From Limanda limanda (lineage: Eukaryota > Chordata > Actinopteri > Pleuronectiformes > Pleuronectidae): a stretch of 64,000 nucleotides of DNA. Within the stretch, counting starts at the first letter, position 1; each line of letters begins with the position of its first letter. The position numbers were made by a program, and so were the translations under genes. The stretch lies in NCBI RefSeq assembly GCF_963576545.1, contig NW_026870431.1, positions 124,001 to 188,000 on the forward strand, in the 5' to 3' direction. Positions 59,561-64,000 of this stretch are shown here, one piece after another. The notes under the pieces were generated by a model. It was not told the origin of the DNA and searched no databases. It saw only the letters and a program-made list of their open reading frames with translations.

Positions 59561-62500
59561 CAAGTAGGCTCTACCCCCACTAAATGGGGTAGCGCGCATC
59601 GATCGGTACCATCCTTGAGCTTCTCCGACTTTTGGAAGGGTTAGGGTTAGGGTTAGGGATGAAAGCACATAGGAGAAAGAGATATTCTTGAATAACTTTT
59701 TTTGTGAAGGTCGGAGAGACTTGCAAGTAGGCTCTACCCCCACTAAATGGGGTAGCGCACATCGATCGGTACCATCCTTGAGCTTCTCCGACTTTCGGAA
59801 GGGTTAGGGTTAGGGTTAGGGATGAAAGCACATAGGAGAAAGAGATATTCTTGAATAACTTTTTTTGTGAAGGTCGGAGAGACTTGCAAGTAGGCTCTAC
59901 CCCCACTAAATGGGGTAGCGCGCATCGATCGGTACCATCCTTGAGCTTCTCCGACTTTCGGAAGGGTTAGGGTTAGGGTTAGGGATGAAAGCACATAGGA
60001 GAAAGAGATATTCTTGAATAACTTTTTTTGTGAAGGTCGGAAAGACTTGGAAAGTGGTTGCATCTGGACTAATTTGGGTCCTGCAGATCGATTGGTACCA
60101 TCCCCGAGCTTGTACGACCTTCGGAAGAGGTCGACCGACGAAATTCCCCCAAATCTGAGGAGATATTCTTGAATAACTTTTTTTGTGAAGGTCGGAGAGA
60201 CTTGCAAGTAGGCTCTACCCCCACTAAATGGGGTAGCGCGCATCGATCGGTACCATCCTTGAGCTTCTCCGACTTTCGGAAGTGTTAGGGTTAGGGTTAG
60301 GGATGAAAGCACATAGGAGAAAGAGATATTCTTGAATAACTTTTTTTGTGAAGGTCGGAGAGACTTGCAAGTAGGCTCTACCCCCACTAAATGGGGTAGC
60401 GCGCATCGATCGGTACCATCCTTGAGCTTCTCCGACTTTTGGAAGGGTTAGGGTTAGGGTTAGGGATGAAAGCACATAGGAGAAAGAGATATTCTTGAAT
60501 AACTTTTTTTGTGAAGGTCGGAGAGACTTGCAAGTAGGCTCTACCCCCACTAAATGGGGTAGCGCGCATCGATCGGTACCATCCTTGAGCTTCTCCGACT
60601 TTCGGAAGGGTTAGGGTTAGGGTTAGGGATGAAAGCACATAGGAGAAAGAGATATTCTTGAATAACTTTTTTTGTGAAGGTCGGAGAGACTTGCAAGTAG
60701 GCTCTACCCCCACTAAATGGGGTAGCGCGCATCGATCGGTACCATCCTTGAGCTTCTCCGACTTTCGGAAGGGTTAGGGTTAGGGTTAGGGATGAAAGCA
60801 CATAGGAGAAAGAGATATTCTTGAATAACTTTTTTTGTGAAGGTCGGAGAGACTTGCAAGTAGGCTCTACCCCCACTAAATGGGGTAGCGCGCATCGATC
60901 GGTACCATCCTTGAGCTTCTCCGACTTTCGGAAGGGTTAGGGTTAGGGTTAGGGCTGAAAGCACATAGGAGAAAGAGATATTCTTGAATAACTTTTTTTG
61001 TGAAGGTCGGAGAGACTTGAAAAGTGGTTGCATCTGGACTAATTTGGGTCCTGCGGATCGATTGGTACCATCCCCGAGCTTGTACGACCTTCGGAAGAGG
61101 TCGACCGACGAAATTCCCCCAAATCTGAGGAGATATTCTTGAATAACTTTTTTTGTGAAGGTCGGAGAGACTTGCAAGTAGGCTCTACCCCCACTAAATG
61201 GGGTAGCGCACATCGATCGGTACCATCCTTGAGCTTCTCCGACTTTCGGAAGTGTTAGGGTTAGGGTTAGGGATGAAAGCACATAGGAGAAAGAGATATT
61301 CTTGAATAACTTTTTTTGTGAAGGTCGGAGAGACTTGCAAGTAGGCTCTACCCCCACTAAATGGGGTAGCGCGCATCGATCGGTACCATCCTTGAGCTTC
61401 TCCGACTTTTGGAAGGGTTAGGGTTAGGGTTAGGGATGAAAGCACATAGGAGAAAGAGATATTCTTGAATAACTTTTTTTGTGAAGGTCGGAGAGACTTG
61501 GAAAGTGGTTGCATCTGGACTAATTTGGGTCCTGCGGATCGATTGGTACCATCCCCGAGCTTGTACGACCTTCGGAAGAGGTCGACCGACGAAATTCCCC
61601 CAAATCTGAGGAGATATTCTTGAATAACTTTTTTTGTGAAGGTCGGAGAGACTTGCAAGTAGGCTCTACCCCCACTAAATGGGGTAGCGCGCATCGATCG
61701 GTACCATCCTTGAGCTTCTCCGACTTTCGGAAGTGTTAGGGTTAGGGTTAGGGATGAAAGCACATAGGAGAAAGAGATATTCTTGAATAACTTTTTTTGT
61801 GAAGGTCGGAGAGACTTGCAAGTAGGCTCTACCCCCACTAAATGGGGTAGCGCGCATCGATCGGTACCATCCTTGAGCTTCTCCGACTTTTGGAAGGGTT
61901 AGGGTTAGGGATGAAAGCACATAGGAGAAAGAGATATTCTTGAATAACTTTTTTTGTGAAGGTCGGAGAGACTTGCAAGTAGGCTCTACCCCCACTAAAT
62001 GGGGTAGCGCGCATCGATCGGTACCATCCTTGAGCTTCTCCGACTTTCGGAAGGGTTAGGGTTAGGGTTAGGGATGAAAGCACATAGGAGAAAGAGATAT
62101 TCTTGAATAACTTTTTTTGTGAAGGTCGGAGAGACTTGCAAGTAGGCTCTACCCCCACTAAATGGGGTAGCGCGCATCGATCGGTACCATCCTTGAGCTT
62201 CTCCGACTTTCGGAAGGGTTAGGGTTAGGGTTAGGGATGAAAGCACATAGGAGAAAGACATATTCTTGAATAACTTTTTTTGTGAAGGTCGGAGAGACTT
62301 GCAAGTAGGCTCTACCCCCACTAAATGGGGTAGCGCGCATCGATCGGTACCATCCTTGAGCTTCTCCGACTTTTGGAAGGGTTAGGGTTAGGGTTAGGGA
62401 TGAAAGCACATAGGAGAAAGAGATATTCTTGAATAACTTTTTTTGTGAAGGTCGGAGAGACTTGGAAAGTGGTTGCATCTGGACTAATTTGGGTCCTGCG

Positions 62501-62619
62501 GATCGATTGGTACCATCCCCGAGCTTGTACGACCTTCGGAAGAGGTCGACCGACGAAATTCCCCCAAATCTGAGGAGATATTCTTGAATAACTTTTTTTG
62601 TGAAGGTCGGAGAGACTTG
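59561..62619 (+). repeat. 4,508-bp higher-order repeat, copy 2 shortened to 3,059 bp
   Basis: Matches copy 1 at +4,508, then at +4,502 after one TTAGGG is lost in the A unit 61838. The AAAGACATATTC marker is at 62259. After the second five-A run, the B has GGTACC rather than copy 1's GGTATC, and the next unit restarts the repeat, so about 1.4 kb is missing by exchange within or near this B. A private change, TTAGGGCTGAAA, is at 60955. Confidence 0.84.
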
Positions 62620-64000
62620 CAAGTAGGCTCTACCCCCACTAAATGGGGTAGCGCGCATCGATCGGTACCATCCTTGAGCTTCTCCGACTTTTGGAAGGGT
62701 TAGGGTTAGGGTTAGGGATGAAAGCACATAGGAGAAAGAGATATTCTTGAATAACTTTTTTTGTGAAGGTCGGAGAGACTTGCAAGTAGGCTCTACCCCC
62801 ACTAAATGGGGTAGCGCACATCGATCGGTACCATCCTTGAGCTTCTCCGACTTTCGGAAGGGTTAGGGTTAGGGTTAGGGATGAAAGCACATAGGAGAAA
62901 GAGATATTCTTGAATAACTTTTTTTGTGAAGGTCGGAGAGACTTGCAAGTAGGCTCTACCCCCACTAAATGGGGTAGCGCGCATCGATCGGTACCATCCT
63001 TGAGCTTCTCCGACTTTCGGAAGGGTTAGGGTTAGGGTTAGGGATGAAAGCACATAGGAGAAAGAGATATTCTTGAATAACTTTTTTTGTGAAGGTCGGA
63101 AAGACTTGGAAAGTGGTTGCATCTGGACTAATTTGGGTCCTGCAGATCGATTGGTACCATCCCCGAGCTTGTACGACCTTCGGAAGAGGTCGACCGACGA
63201 AATTCCCCCAAATCTGAGGAGATATTCTTGAATAACTTTTTTTGTGAAGGTCGGAGAGACTTGCAAGTAGGCTCTACCCCCACTAAATGGGGTAGCGCGC
63301 ATCGATCGGTACCATCCTTGAGCTTCTCCGACTTTCGGAAGTGTTAGGGTTAGGGTTAGGGATGAAAGCACATAGGAGAAAGAGATATTCTTGAATAACT
63401 TTTTTTGTGAAGGTCGGAGAGACTTGCAAGTAGGCTCTACCCCCACTAAATGGGGTAGCGCGCATCGATCGGTACCATCCTTGAGCTTCTCCGACTTTTG
63501 GAAGGGTTAGGGTTAGGGTTAGGGATGAAAGCACATAGGAGAAAGAGATATTCTTGAATAACTTTTTTTGTGAAGGTCGGAGAGACTTGCAAGTAGGCTC
63601 TACCCCCACTAAATGGGGTAGCGCGCATCGATCGGTACCATCCTTGAGCTTCTCCGACTTTCGGAAGGGTTAGGGTTAGGGTTAGGGATGAAAGCACATA
63701 GGAGAAAGAGATATTCTTGAATAACTTTTTTTGTGAAGGTCGGAGAGACTTGCAAGTAGGCTCTACCCCCACTAAATGGGGTAGCGCGCATCGATCGGTA
63801 CCATCCTTGAGCTTCTCCGACTTTCGGAAGGGTTAGGGTTAGGGTTAGGGATGAAAGCACATAGGAGAAAGAGATATTCTTGAATAACTTTTTTTGTGAA
63901 GGTCGGAGAGACTTGCAAGTAGGCTCTACCCCCACTAAATGGGGTAGCGCGCATCGATCGGTACCATCCTTGAGCTTCTCCGACTTTCGGAAGGGTTAGG
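62620..64000 (+). repeat. 4,508-bp higher-order repeat, copy 3 (runs off the window)
   Basis: Matches 59561 onward at +3,059: TTTTGG (62639), GCACATC (62802), GGAAAGAC (near 63101), CTGCAGATC B, GGAAGTGTTAGGG (near 63341) and a five-A run. The window ends inside this run. Confidence 0.85.
63916..64000 (+). repeat. Partial A monomer at right window edge
   Basis: The last unit starts at 63916 and is cut within its telomeric tract after 85 bp. It has the consensus GTAGCGCGCATCGATCGG form. The array clearly continues to the right. Confidence 0.95.

Larger units (their letters stand above)
1..64000 (+). repeat. Tandem satellite array of A (163 bp) and B (155 bp) monomers spanning the whole window
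   Basis: Every base belongs to one of two related monomers in head-to-tail, same-strand order. Positions of the A-specific motif CTAAATGGGG are separated only by 163, 157 or 162 bp (A followed by A) or 318 or 312 bp (one B in between). My count is 282 complete A units plus a partial A at each edge, and 116 complete B units; 20 A units are 157 bp and three are 162 bp. The sum 282x163 + 116x155 - 20x6 - 3x1 equals 63,823, the exact distance from the first B (93) to the last, partial A (63916). No unique sequence, transposon end or gene interrupts the array, so both true edges lie outside the window. The telomere-type hexamers make a subtelomeric or pericentromeric satellite likely; this is inference. 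Confidence 0.97.

Noticed and set aside
267..63954. Dozens of minus-strand open frames of 60-323 residues with near-identical sequence (Leu-Thr and Asn-Pro repeats)
   Set aside because: They are translations of the satellite. The same DNA is read in two frames within one frame-open stretch, ends depend on single-base variants and unit lengths, and they tile the whole array with overlaps. No codon-level constraint, signal or domain is visible.
1..64000. CRISPR array
   Set aside because: The repeat units are 155-163 bp with no short direct repeats separated by unique spacers; every part of each unit is repeated.
1..64000. rDNA, 5S or tRNA-derived tandem array
   Set aside because: I recognise no rRNA or tRNA core motif in either monomer. 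Without a database search a distant SINE- or tRNA-derived origin cannot be fully excluded.
1..64000. A true telomere
   Set aside because: Telomeric hexamers occur only as two or three per A unit, separated by at least 139 bp of satellite; no pure (TTAGGG)n run is present.

Overview
The whole 64 kb window is one uninterrupted satellite DNA array. I find no protein-coding gene, RNA gene, mobile element or CRISPR array, and no flanking unique sequence at either end. Long interspersed satellite with higher-order repeats points to a eukaryotic chromosome. The array carries short TTAGGG telomere-type tracts throughout, which fits a lineage with TTAGGG telomeres (vertebrates and many other animals, many filamentous fungi, trypanosomatids, some Asparagales plants). 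I cannot place the species.

Two related monomers, all in the same orientation, build the array. Monomer A (163 bp) contains G3(TTAG3)3, four GGG runs. Monomer B (155 bp) is a paralogue that lacks the telomeric tract. Aligned by eye they have four modules: I (33 bp in each, about 52% identical), II (45 bp, 38/45 identical), III (40 bp in A with the telomeric tract, 32 unrelated bp in B) and IV (45 bp, identical in the two consensuses). By my count the window holds 282 complete A units, a partial A at each edge, and 116 complete B units. Twenty A units have lost one TTAGGG (157 bp) and three have lost one T of the T7 tract (162 bp); these numbers add up exactly to the window length. B units are never adjacent: each B has an A on both sides, and A runs are 1 to 5 long.

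The A/B order and linked point variants show nested tandem amplification. From left to right: an irregular section (93-2660); a 2,718-bp higher-order repeat with a full copy, a 644-bp deletion derivative, a second full copy and a 2,074-bp partial copy (2661-10814); a 2,888-bp repeat (11133-about 16.6 kb); a 9,131-bp tandem duplication (15472-33733) that contains a 1,600-bp tandem pair; a cascade of 5,458, 1,288 and 6,746-bp duplications (about 29.2-46.7 kb); a regular AABAB section with 799 and 1,598-bp periods inside a 4,158-bp duplication (46256-54571); and a 4,508-bp repeat with one copy shortened to 3,059 bp (55053-64000).

The many apparent open frames on the minus strand are by-products of the repeat: the telomeric CCCTAA strand is open in two of three frames (Leu-Thr and Asn-Pro), and the same DNA is read in two frames within one 'protein'. 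The points of interest are structural: a telomere/satellite chimeric monomer, a 45-bp box kept identical between diverged paralogues, a strict no-BB rule, conserved dyad symmetry, variants enriched at CpG sites, and a clear record of unequal exchange. All periods and counts were worked out by reading, not by an alignment program.
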